Shown: piece after piece, positions 15,223-22,793 of the stretch
Numbering within the stretch: position 1 is the first letter of the stretch
Layout: each line of letters begins with the position of its first letter
Source of the DNA: Cellvibrionales bacterium UBA4451
GTDB taxonomy: Bacteria > Pseudomonadota > Gammaproteobacteria > Pseudomonadales > Porticoccaceae
Length of the DNA: 64,000 nt
Assembly: GCA_002390285.1 (NCBI GenBank)
Contig: DGPB01000010.1
Span: forward strand, 71,620 to 135,619
Direction of reading: 5' to 3'
Made by a program: the position numbers and the translations under genes
The notes under the pieces: generated by a model
Seen by the model: only the letters and a program-made list of their open reading frames with translations
What the model was told of the DNA's origin: nothing
Database searches by the model: none

Positions 15223-17040
15223 TTATTCTGGTTGTTTCTTCGCGGTATCTTTTTTAGGTGAGCTTTTTTTAGGTGTATCAGACTTTTTGTCTTTTGGCTT
15301 CTCACTTGTGGGATGATTTTTCTGCAAACTTGAGCTGGGAAGGCTTAGCTTCATCGGCTGTTGGCATACCCGTACCTTGTTTCTAAGGTGGTTGAATATC
15401 TCTTTTGGCATGCCATCGGGAAGATCAACTGTGCTGTAGTCATCCTCCAGTTTTATCCGTCCGATGTGCTGGCTTTCAATACCGGCCTCATTAGCAATGG
15501 CGCCAACAATATCTTTGGGCATGACACCGTGGTTTTTCCCTACTTCCATGCGGTAGGTGACCATCTCAATGTCATCGTTCCGTGGGCGCTCCTGGCGAGG
15601 GCGATCACTGCGGTCTTTGCGATCAGGTCTATCACTGCGTTCTTTTCGGTCGGGCCTGTCGCTTCGTTCTTTGCGATCAGGTCTGTTTTGCCGTTCGCTT
15701 CTTCCCTGATTGCTTGTGTCGAGAGCTATGATTTTGGGAAACAGCGGACGTTCTTGTTGAAGCTGAGAAGTCATTGCTGCCGCAATATCAGTCATTGAAA
15801 TATTGTGCTCTTCAGCGAGCTTTTCCAGTAGTGGTTTGAATTGATCGTGATTGCCAGTCTCAATATGTTGCAGAATACGATCCTGGAATTGCTGTACTCG
15901 TTGGCCACTCACCTGTTCGCCAGTGGGTAGCTGCATGATGGTCAGCTTTTGGCGGGTAGACTGCTCAATAGAGCGAAGCAGCCGGTGTTCTTTCGGTGCC
16001 ACAAACAGAATAGCTTGACCTTCACGGCCAGCACGACCCGTACGGCCAATACGGTGTACGTAGGCCTCGTTGTCGTAGGGGATATCGTAATTCACCACAT
16101 GACTAATGCGTTCCACATCGAGACCGCGGGCGGCCACATCGGTAGCAACGACGATATCGACCTGGCCTTTTTTCAGGCGATTGACAGTGCGTTCACGGAG
16201 GGTCTGGCTTAGGTCGCCGTTTAGTGCAGCCGCAGAAAAGCCTCGAGCTTCGAGCTTTTCAGCCACTTCTGCAGTAGCCGATTTGGTGCGCACAAAAATC
16301 AGCATACCATCGAACTCTTCAACTTCCAGAATTCGAGTTAACGCTTCCATTTTCTGGTGGCCCTTAACCATCAAGTAGCGCTGAGTAATACGCTCTACAG
16401 TTTTGGTTTTGGCCTCGATGCTAACTTCCTTGGCATCGCCCAAATACTTTTTAACCACCCGGCGAATAGTCGGTGGCATGGTGGCTGAGAATAGTGCCCG
16501 CTGACAGGTATCAGGGGTTTCGGCCAAAATAGTTTCTACGTCATCGATAAAGCCCATGCGCAGCATTTCATCGGCTTCATCAAGCACCAATGCATTCAGC
16601 TCGTTGAGTTTCAGGCTGCGACGGCGAATGTGATCGAGAATTCGTCCGGGTGTGCCGACAATAACTTGGGCGCCCCGTTCCAGGCCGCGTAGTTGGCCTC
16701 GCATATCTGTCCCGCCGTAGATTGGCAGTACATGGAAACCTTTGAGGTTGCGGGCGTAGGTTTGGAAGGCTTCAGCCACCTGAATAGCCAGCTCGCGGGT
16801 TGGGGTAAGGACTAAAATCTGTGGTGTCTTTTGAGTGCTATTGATGCGACTTAGTAGTGGTAGCGCAAATGCGGCTGTTTTACCGGTACCTGTTTGAGCA
16901 ACGCCAAGCAAGTTCTCCCCAGCTAAGAGTATTGGAATGCTCTGTGCTTGAATAGGAGAGGGTTGTTCATACCCCAGTTGTTGAACGGCTTTAAGCACCG
17001 GACTAGCAATGCCTAGTGATTCAAAATCGGGGGATGACAT
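15223..17040 (-). CDS. deaD: DEAD-box ATP-dependent RNA helicase, DeaD/CsdA type
   Basis: A 605-residue helicase expected to act in ribosome assembly and RNA turnover, often cold-induced. It shows the Q-motif region (FESLGIASPVLKAVQQLGYEQPSPIQ), Walker A AQTGTGKT near residue 50, DEAD near 154, SAT, and the helicase C-terminal HRIGRTGRAGREG. A C-terminal DbpA-like RNA-binding domain (GIESQHIGRIKLEDDYSTVDLP) follows a basic, repeated linker at residues 450-481. The C-terminus is a Lys/Ser/Pro tail. The order and RNA-binding domain point to DeaD rather than RhlB or SrmB. Confidence 0.9.
   Translation of the reverse strand: MSSPDFESLGIASPVLKAVQQLGYEQPSPIQAQSIPILLAGENLLGVAQTGTGKTAAFALPLLSRINSTQKTPQILVLTPTRELAIQVAEAFQTYARNLKGFHVLPIYGGTDMRGQLRGLERGAQVIVGTPGRILDHIRRRSLKLNELNALVLDEADEMLRMGFIDDVETILAETPDTCQRALFSATMPPTIRRVVKKYLGDAKEVSIEAKTKTVERITQRYLMVKGHQKMEALTRILEVEEFDGMLIFVRTKSATAEVAEKLEARGFSAAALNGDLSQTLRERTVNRLKKGQVDIVVATDVAARGLDVERISHVVNYDIPYDNEAYVHRIGRTGRAGREGQAILFVAPKEHRLLRSIEQSTRQKLTIMQLPTGEQVSGQRVQQFQDRILQHIETGNHDQFKPLLEKLAEEHNISMTDIAAAMTSQLQQERPLFPKIIALDTSNQGRSERQNRPDRKERSDRPDRKERSDRPDRKDRSDRPRQERPRNDDIEMVTYRMEVGKNHGVMPKDIVGAIANEAGIESQHIGRIKLEDDYSTVDLPDGMPKEIFNHLRNKVRVCQQPMKLSLPSSSLQKNHPTSEKPKDKKSDTPKKSSPKKDTAKKQPE
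15596..15690 (-). repeat. In-frame 27-bp repeat inside the helicase gene
   Basis: Three imperfect copies of a 27-bp unit encode the nine-residue repeat RPDRKERSD in the basic linker before the RNA-binding domain. A fourth partial unit follows. The repeat adds charge-alternating RNA-binding linker and could vary in copy number between strains. Confidence 0.8.
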
Positions 17041-17186
17041 AGGGGGAACCTGAGTAGCTTGGGGTGGGTCGAATATGGGGGGCCAAAGTATACGCGTATC
17101 ACCCTGAATGATAAAGAATTATTAGTAATATATATCCTATGGCTGCTGTGGGTTCTAGGGCGATTTTGACGCTTTTTTGCATCTCA

Positions 17187-17627
17187 TTATTTCGCTAATA
17201 ATCGGTCTAGGGCATTAGCAAATTGCTGGCGTTCCGTGTTGCTCATACTGGGTGGGCCTCCGCGAACCTCACCTATGGTGCGAAGCTCTTCCATTAGATT
17301 TCGCATGGCCAGCCGTTGCCGGATATTAGCCTTGGTAAAGTGTTCACCCCGAGGGCTGATAACCTCCGCGCCCTTTTCGACAGCCTCTGCAGCCAGTGGA
17401 ATATCGGAAGTGATCACAATATTACCGGGGCTAACACGTTGAACAATGTAGTTATCGGCCACATCAAACCCACTTTCCACTTGTATAGCTTTGATCAGCG
17501 GTGATGAGGGTACGCGAATATTGTGATTGGCGACTAACGTCAGGGGTACCTTGCAGCGTTGGGCGGCCCGAAACAGGATGTCTTTGATGGGATTGGGACA
17601 GGCATCGGCATCTACCCAGATATGCAT
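17187..17627 (-). CDS. YaiI/YqxD family protein (UPF0178)
   Basis: A 146-residue protein of a widespread family related to PIN/NYN-type nuclease folds; the physiological role is not established. The family signature is at the N-terminus, IWVDADACPNPIKDILFRAA, with acidic residues suited to metal binding, then TSDIPLAAEAVEKGA and a SPRGEHFT segment. The ATG used fits the family start and has AAAGG eight bases upstream. A longer in-frame start ten codons upstream is not supported. It is transcribed after the neighbouring carrier gene in the same direction. Confidence 0.87.
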   Translation of the reverse strand: MHIWVDADACPNPIKDILFRAAQRCKVPLTLVANHNIRVPSSPLIKAIQVESGFDVADNYIVQRVSPGNIVITSDIPLAAEAVEKGAEVISPRGEHFTKANIRQRLAMRNLMEELRTIGEVRGGPPSMSNTERQQFANALDRLLAK

Positions 17628-17672
17628 GTAATTAACCTTTCTTCTGACCTTTTCCAATAGATATTTCTTGTT

Positions 17673-19136
17673 TTACAGAATATAGGTCAGCGTCACCTGA
17701 GTCATCAGGCTGATGAGTAGAATACCGGTGAGATTAAGCCAGAAACCGGCCTTGGCCATTTCAGGAATGCGGATCAGGTTGGAGCTAAATACGATGGCAT
17801 TGGGTGGCGTAGCCACGGGCAACATGAAGGCGCAGCTGGCCGCAATGGTCGCTGGCAGAATAATGGCTAGAGGATTGATGCCCAACCCTTCCGCCATCAC
17901 CGCAAAAATGGGAATGAGTGCAGTCGTTGTGGCGGTATTACTGGTGAGCTCGGTGAGAAAAATAATCAGGGTGACCACTAGCAAGGTCATGACCAGCGGA
18001 TGCACACCCTGCAATCCACCCAATTGACTGGCCAGTAATTCGCCTACACCGCTGGAGCGAATAGCGGCCGCCAACGCCAGCCCACCGCCAAATAATAGGA
18101 GAACACCCCAAGGTATTTTGATAGCAGTGGCCCAGTCCATAAGAAATTCCCGCCGCTTCAAATTGACAGGAATAGTGAAGAGCAGCAATGCAGAAATAAT
18201 GGCGATGCCCGTATCGCTCAAATTGGCCAGAGGTGGCCATTTCATCATCAGTGGTCGACATATCCAGCAGGCAGCAGTGAGGATAAAAATAACCAGAGTA
18301 AGCTTTGCACCCGTCGTCCATGGCTCAGTAGGTTTGTCGAGAAAGGCTCTGTCGATGGCCTCCTCACCGGGGGGATAGATAAAACGGGTCAACAGCCACC
18401 ACGCCAGAGGTACAAAGACCAATACTATGGGCAAACCAATGGTCATCCATTTGGCAAAACCGATTTCCATCCCCAGCTCATTTTGGATAAATGAGACCGT
18501 AAACATATTGGGCACCGTACCGACAATAGTGCCTATCCCGCCAATAGAAGCGGCATAGGCGACACCCAATAATAAACAGAGACTAAAGTTTTTTCGGTTT
18601 GGTGCGTCTTTATCCAACAGGCTAATAATACTGAGCAGAATCGGTAACATTACCAGCGTAGTCGCCGTATTAGTGATCCACATGCTGAGCGTGGCTGAAA
18701 CGAACATAAAGCCGCCCACCAGTGTCGCCGGCTTGGTGCCCACCAAGCGTAGTACCATCAATGCGAATCGATGGTGTAGGTGCCACTTCTCCAGCGCCAG
18801 CGCCAGAATAAAACCGCCGAGGAATAGGAATATCAGTGGGTGAGCATAGGCGCTGGCGGTTTCACTGATAGAGCTCACATCCAATAGAGGCATGAGGGCT
18901 AGAGGGAGCAATGCCGTGGCATAGATAGATGTCGCTTCCGTCAGCCACCAGACTGCCATCCAGACGGCCAAGCCCGCTGTGGCCCGGCCAGCGGTACCCA
19001 GTGCGATCTCAGCACCGTTAAGACCCGCCGCTTGCTCTGGTACCAGGCAATAAACGAGTATGGCCAGTAGGGGGCCTGCCAAGAGGGCCACTTGCCGAAA
19101 GTGATGGATGATTTGGTGAAGTCGATTTAAGTGCAT
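17673..19136 (-). CDS. SLC13/DASS family sodium-coupled anion symporter
   Basis: A 487-residue polytopic membrane protein. The two DASS signature SNT motifs are present: WITNTATTLVMLP in the first half and LTSNTATTTALIPI in the second, as expected for the inverted repeat structure that binds sodium and a di- or tricarboxylate (or sulfate). A conserved proline follows each. The closest textbook relatives carry succinate, malate or citrate, but the substrate cannot be read from the sequence. An array of 13-bp repeats lies immediately upstream of its start codon. Confidence 0.88.
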   Translation of the reverse strand: MHLNRLHQIIHHFRQVALLAGPLLAILVYCLVPEQAAGLNGAEIALGTAGRATAGLAVWMAVWWLTEATSIYATALLPLALMPLLDVSSISETASAYAHPLIFLFLGGFILALALEKWHLHHRFALMVLRLVGTKPATLVGGFMFVSATLSMWITNTATTLVMLPILLSIISLLDKDAPNRKNFSLCLLLGVAYAASIGGIGTIVGTVPNMFTVSFIQNELGMEIGFAKWMTIGLPIVLVFVPLAWWLLTRFIYPPGEEAIDRAFLDKPTEPWTTGAKLTLVIFILTAACWICRPLMMKWPPLANLSDTGIAIISALLLFTIPVNLKRREFLMDWATAIKIPWGVLLLFGGGLALAAAIRSSGVGELLASQLGGLQGVHPLVMTLLVVTLIIFLTELTSNTATTTALIPIFAVMAEGLGINPLAIILPATIAASCAFMLPVATPPNAIVFSSNLIRIPEMAKAGFWLNLTGILLISLMTQVTLTYIL

Positions 19137-19141
19137 AGTTA

Positions 19142-19180
19142 TTGTTATTGGGTGTTGTTATTAAGTAGTGTTATTAGGTG
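19142..19180. repeat. Three 13-bp degenerate tandem repeats upstream of the carrier gene
   Basis: Units TTGTTATTGGGTG, TTGTTATTAAGTA and GTGTTATTAGGTG lie five bases from the carrier's start codon, on its promoter or leader side. The 313-base gap between this carrier and the next gene holds only this array and the hairpin repeat further right. Confidence 0.65.
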
Positions 19181-19303
19181 AATAATAGAGCATAACAATT
19201 GCAGCCCCAGATATTTCTCAAAAATTACATACAGACCTAACAGTATAACTTTGCCAAGCTCCTGCATTCAAAAAACGGTGGACTATACACTCTCATCAAA
19301 AAA

Positions 19304-19353
19304 TTTTGGGTCAGAGTAAAAATTCTTGAAACAATTTTTACTCTGACCCCAAA
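19304..19353. repeat. REP-like inverted repeat (possible Y1-transposase-associated element)
   Basis: Two 21-base arms, 20 of 21 complementary, flank an eight-base loop (CTTGAAAC). The core is GGGTCAGAGTAAAAATT and its complement. From memory, such GGGTCAGAGT...ACTCTGACCC palindromes occur next to REP-associated tyrosine (IS200-like) transposase genes in gammaproteobacteria. No transposase is present here, so this is an orphan copy. It marks the left edge of the accessory segment. Confidence 0.75.
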
Positions 19354-19449
19354 CTTTTAATGGTCTACTGTTTACCAGCCTAGGATAGTAGGAAAAAATG
19401 GTATAGTGACCGAATTTTTTGAATAAACGGTAATGGGTTCAAGCGAATT

Positions 19450-19809
19450 ATGTGCAACTGTAAAGAGCAACCAGCGTTAATTGACGTCAGTAACAATTAT
19501 GTAGATTTTAACTCCACGTTAAATCAACTAGATGTTGGTAACGGGGTATTGCTTATGTCATGTCCAGACTGTAATCAGCTTTGGAGAGTGAGCGAAGGTG
19601 ATAAATATGAAGCTTGCTATGCGGAAAAAATATCAACTCCAGATAACTGGGAAGCATTTGATAGTGTACCGCGTATAAAGGCGAAAATGATTGAAGATCG
19701 TGGCGGGCTTACCGAACGTTATTGCATGTGGTCAAAGTGTGACAAGAAGCAAGTAAAAGGCGATACATTGTGTATTGACCATCTTTGGATTACGGGATCA
19801 CGTGTGTAG
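19450..19809 (+). CDS. Hypothetical Cys-rich protein, cassette-like
   Basis: Not recognised. The 119-residue product has a CNC start, a CPDC pair near residue 38 and a C-terminal CMWSKCDKKQ...CIDH group, so it may bind zinc. No signal peptide or membrane segment. No strong ribosome binding site is visible before the ATG. It is followed four bases after its stop by an attC-like inverted repeat and a second small unknown gene, an arrangement typical of integron cassettes. Codons and base composition look more AT-rich than the neighbouring carriers, by eye only. Confidence 0.65.
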   Translation: MCNCKEQPALIDVSNNYVDFNSTLNQLDVGNGVLLMSCPDCNQLWRVSEGDKYEACYAEKISTPDNWEAFDSVPRIKAKMIEDRGGLTERYCMWSKCDKKQVKGDTLCIDHLWITGSRV

Positions 19810-19812
19810 CTC

Positions 19813-19884
19813 AGGTAACAAGCGCAATCATTCGGACCAATTTTCCGCTGTGCGTCGTTGCCCTGTGTTACTGGCGTTATACCT
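19813..19884. other. Possible integron attC-like recombination site (degenerate)
   Basis: The left end AGGTAACAAGCG and right end GGCGTTATACCT are imperfectly complementary: AGGT and AAC pair with GTT and ACCT, with AA and TA extrahelical bases. TAACAA...GCGTTA at 60-130 bp spacing between a gene's stop and the next gene's start is the layout of attC sites. An inner CGGA/TCCG pairing is present, but the central stem is poor, so it may be decayed. No integrase gene is in the window. Confidence 0.4.
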
Positions 19885-19900
19885 CTTCTGAGAATCTAGT

Positions 19901-20185
19901 ATGAATTTAGAAAAGTCGAAAAAACGTATAGCAAAGAAAGTTAAAATGGGCTTTCAGGGTTACCCTCAAATAGGTTTGGCTTATTTTGGTAAAACTGCCA
20001 GCCTAGCAACCGAAGTGCTGGTTACCTTTATCTTGGAAGAAGGTGCTGAGCCTCAAGAGGAACGGTTTCCTAGTAAAAATGATGCGCGAGAAGATGAAGT
20101 GATTCAGTCAGCCATTGTCAAAATGATAGAGCGTTCAGGTGCCAATACTGTTTTGCAAGTTGAAGGTGTGTCTATTAAAGGGTGA
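19901..20185 (+). CDS. Hypothetical small protein, cassette-like
   Basis: A 94-residue cytosolic protein without a recognised domain. It starts with a basic stretch (LEKSKKRIAKKVKMGFQGYP), contains TEVLVTFILEEGAEPQEERF and ends VLQVEGVSIKG. Proteins of this appearance occur, as far as I remember, among integron cassette products in marine gammaproteobacteria; function unknown. It sits 16 bases beyond the right end of the attC-like element. No second attC-like site is visible after its stop. Confidence 0.65.
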   Translation: MNLEKSKKRIAKKVKMGFQGYPQIGLAYFGKTASLATEVLVTFILEEGAEPQEERFPSKNDAREDEVIQSAIVKMIERSGANTVLQVEGVSIKG

Positions 20186-20250
20186 GGCTCGCAATCAGCT
20201 GAGTAAATCTAGTAAGCCGTGGACAGATACCACTATTCACACCAAGAATA

Positions 20251-20853
20251 TTAGAACCAACCTTTGGCAGACTTATCCAACGATGGACTGCATTTTTTTA
20301 ACTGCGCATTATAGGTTTCTGTCTGTCTTTGTACTTTAGATGCCACACGAAGTAATTTAGGTTTCTTATTGAAAGAGCCCCGGGCATAGCCGCCCCAGCC
20401 CTCGTGGTAAGCTAGATACTGCTTATAGGGGTCCCATTTTGAAACACCGAGTCTACGGTGTGTCATATCGGTATACCAGCCAACAAAGTTGATAGCATCG
20501 CCGAAATCATCTCGGTCATGGCTCCAGTTTCCTGTCGCTTTTTGGTAATCACTCCATGCCGGGTTCTGGGCTTGAGCATAGCCGTAGGCAGAGGACCTTC
20601 TTGGCAGCGGGATAAATAAAAATGTAGGCCTATCTGGTCTGACATCGGCCCGAAATGTAGACTCCTGCTTGATGATAGCCATCATTAACCCAATAGGTGT
20701 ACCCCAGCGCTTATTAGCGGCTTTGGCCTCTTTGTACCAATCGATTTCTCCGCGAAATATTTTACAGACATCGGTAACCTGACTGGGTTGGTACGTAGCA
20801 CAACCACTTAGCGCTAATGCCAAGATGGCAGGTATGAGGCGAACTACTGCCAT
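20251..20853 (-). CDS. Lipoprotein with lytic-transglycosylase (SLT) domain
   Basis: A 200-residue putative outer-membrane lipoprotein with lipobox LALSGC near residue 18. The SLT-like domain shows IIKQESTF with the candidate catalytic Glu, AYGYAQAQNPAWSDYQ and AYHEGWGGYARG, matching the three conserved blocks of family 1 transglycosylases. It should cleave peptidoglycan glycan strands to 1,6-anhydro products. Two in-frame ATGs are four codons apart; the second, used here, has GGA seven bases upstream, the first has none. It borders the accessory segment and has no operon partner. Confidence 0.85.
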   Translation of the reverse strand: MAVVRLIPAILALALSGCATYQPSQVTDVCKIFRGEIDWYKEAKAANKRWGTPIGLMMAIIKQESTFRADVRPDRPTFLFIPLPRRSSAYGYAQAQNPAWSDYQKATGNWSHDRDDFGDAINFVGWYTDMTHRRLGVSKWDPYKQYLAYHEGWGGYARGSFNKKPKLLRVASKVQRQTETYNAQLKKCSPSLDKSAKGWF

Positions 20854-21105
20854 GTGTTTTTCCATAAACTTAAAATATTAATTGTCCCATAAGCGCCAAG
20901 AGTTAGTGCTAAATTTTTAGATGACATTATTAGTTACATTGTCGTTAAGTTCTGCTTTTGTAAAGAGTTGAGTGTCGTATGAAGTGAACCCCATGCTCTC
21001 ACATAGAGCCAGTTTATCCTTGGTTTAGGCGGGTAATCACCGGGTTTGGGCTGCTAATCAGGGTGTGCTTTGTTAAGATGCGCAACTTTTCACCGGGAAA
21101 CCACC

Positions 21106-22671
21106 ATGTTTAGTCTGATCGTCAGCAAAGAGTCCAATGTAAAGAATGACCTGCTCTCTGGTCTGACAGTGGCGTTGGCGTTAGTCCCCGAGGCTGTGGC
21201 CTTTGCTTTCGTAGCGGGCGTGGCTCCTATGGTGGGGCTGTATGCGGCCTTTATGATGGGCTTGATGGCCGCTGTATTCGGCGGTCGTCCAGGGATGATT
21301 TCAGGTGCCACGGGTGCAATGGCCGTGGTGGTGGTGGCATTGGTTGCGAGTCACGGTGTGCAATATCTGTTTGCGGCAGTGCTGTTGGCTGGGCTGTTAC
21401 AAATGATGTTTGGGGTATTCCGTCTGGGTAAATTTATCCGCTTGGTACCTTATCCGGTTATGTTGGGCTTTGTTAATGGCCTGGCTATTGTGATTTTGCT
21501 GGCTCAGCTCGGCCAGTTTAAGGTTCCAGATGCCGCTGGTACGTTGGGATGGATGCAGGGTGGTCAGCTCTATCTGATGTTGGGTTTGGTGGCATTGACC
21601 ATGGCCATTATTCACTTCTTACCTAAACTGACCACGGCTGTGCCCGCTTCGTTAGTCGCTATTATTGTGGTGACGTTGATGGTTCATGGGCTGGATTTGG
21701 ATGCTCGTACGGTCATTGATTTTGTTCGTAGCATGTTACCGCTAGAGGAGCAGGCAACGGCAAGCTTGGAAGGGAACTTGCCAAGTTTCGCTATTCCAAT
21801 GGTGCCTTTTTCTCTGGAGACCCTAAAGATTATTGGTCCTTATGCCGTGATTTTGGCACTTGTTGGTCTAATTGAATCGTTACTGACATTGTCCTTGATC
21901 GATGATCTTACTAACACCCGTGGTCGCGGTAACCGTGAGTGTATTGGCCAGGGGTTAGGTAATACCGTCAATGGTTTCTTCGGCGGCATGGGTGGCTGCG
22001 CCATGATCGGCCAGAGCATGATCAATATTAATTCCGGTGGTCGCGGTCGTTTATCGGGTATTACTGCAGCGTTAGTCTTGTTGGTGTGTATTTTGTTTGT
22101 CGCCAACCTCATTGAGATGATTCCACTGGCTGCACTGGTAGGTGTCATGTTCATGGTGGTGCTCGGTACGTTCGAGTGGGCCTCCTTTCGTATCTTCCGG
22201 GCGATGCAAAAAAGCGATGCCTTTATTTCTATTCTGGTGGCGCTGGTTACGGTATTCACCGATTTGGCCATTGCCGTGATTGTCGGTGTGATTGTGTCTG
22301 CATTAGTGTTTGCCTGGGAGCATGCCAAGCACATCGCTGTCACGACCTATACGGATGAGGACGGTTGGAAAGTCTACGAGCTTGATGGCCCTATCTTCTT
22401 TGGTTCAGTGAGCAATTTTAAAGAGTTGTTTTCTCCGGATGATGATCCTGACGATGTGGTGATTGAGTTTAAAAAAGCTCGGGTATCTGACTCTTCTGCT
22501 ATCGAAGCCCTTCATGGCTTGGCTCATAAATATCAAAAATTGGGTAAGAAGCTACATCTTCGTCACCTCAGCCAAGACTGCTTACAGCTGTTGGACGATG
22601 CGGCCCGTTATGTGGAAATCAATATTAACGAAGATCCGCGTTATAAAGTGGCGACGGATGCGTTTGACTAA
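21106..22671 (+). CDS. SulP family anion transporter with STAS domain
   Basis: A 521-residue carrier of the SLC26/SulP family. The N-terminal membrane domain begins NDLLSGLTVALALVPEAVAFAF and contains the MGGCAMIGQSMININSGGRGRLSGI block typical of the bacterial members related to bicarbonate and sulfate carriers. A shortened C-terminal STAS domain follows from about residue 430 (VYELDGPIFFGSVSNF...ALHGLAHKYQKLGKKL). Substrate could be sulfate, bicarbonate or another anion. GGGA lies seven bases before the ATG chosen; a start 12 codons further upstream is unlikely. Confidence 0.9.
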   Translation: MFSLIVSKESNVKNDLLSGLTVALALVPEAVAFAFVAGVAPMVGLYAAFMMGLMAAVFGGRPGMISGATGAMAVVVVALVASHGVQYLFAAVLLAGLLQMMFGVFRLGKFIRLVPYPVMLGFVNGLAIVILLAQLGQFKVPDAAGTLGWMQGGQLYLMLGLVALTMAIIHFLPKLTTAVPASLVAIIVVTLMVHGLDLDARTVIDFVRSMLPLEEQATASLEGNLPSFAIPMVPFSLETLKIIGPYAVILALVGLIESLLTLSLIDDLTNTRGRGNRECIGQGLGNTVNGFFGGMGGCAMIGQSMININSGGRGRLSGITAALVLLVCILFVANLIEMIPLAALVGVMFMVVLGTFEWASFRIFRAMQKSDAFISILVALVTVFTDLAIAVIVGVIVSALVFAWEHAKHIAVTTYTDEDGWKVYELDGPIFFGSVSNFKELFSPDDDPDDVVIEFKKARVSDSSAIEALHGLAHKYQKLGKKLHLRHLSQDCLQLLDDAARYVEININEDPRYKVATDAFD

Positions 22672-22751
22672 CGTTGCTCTAGTTTTTGATTCTCGTTTGC
22701 TGGTACTCGACTTCAGGAGCCATAATAAAAATCAGAGCCTCGCTATTAACG

Positions 22752-22793
22752 GTTACTTCTTATAATAGTTATGTCTTCTTAATAGTTACTTAG
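22752..22793. repeat. Degenerate tandem repeat beginning at a stop codon
   Basis: Units GTTACTTCTTATAATA, GTTATGTCTTCTTAATA and a partial GTTACTTAG run into the stop codon of the reverse-strand TPP-enzyme gene. Read from that gene, its stop is followed directly by two diverged copies of the terminal segment. Confidence 0.55.

Noticed and set aside
21840..22343. A 167-codon reverse frame inside the SulP gene
   Set aside because: It is the shadow of a hydrophobic coding sequence; the forward gene is unambiguous.
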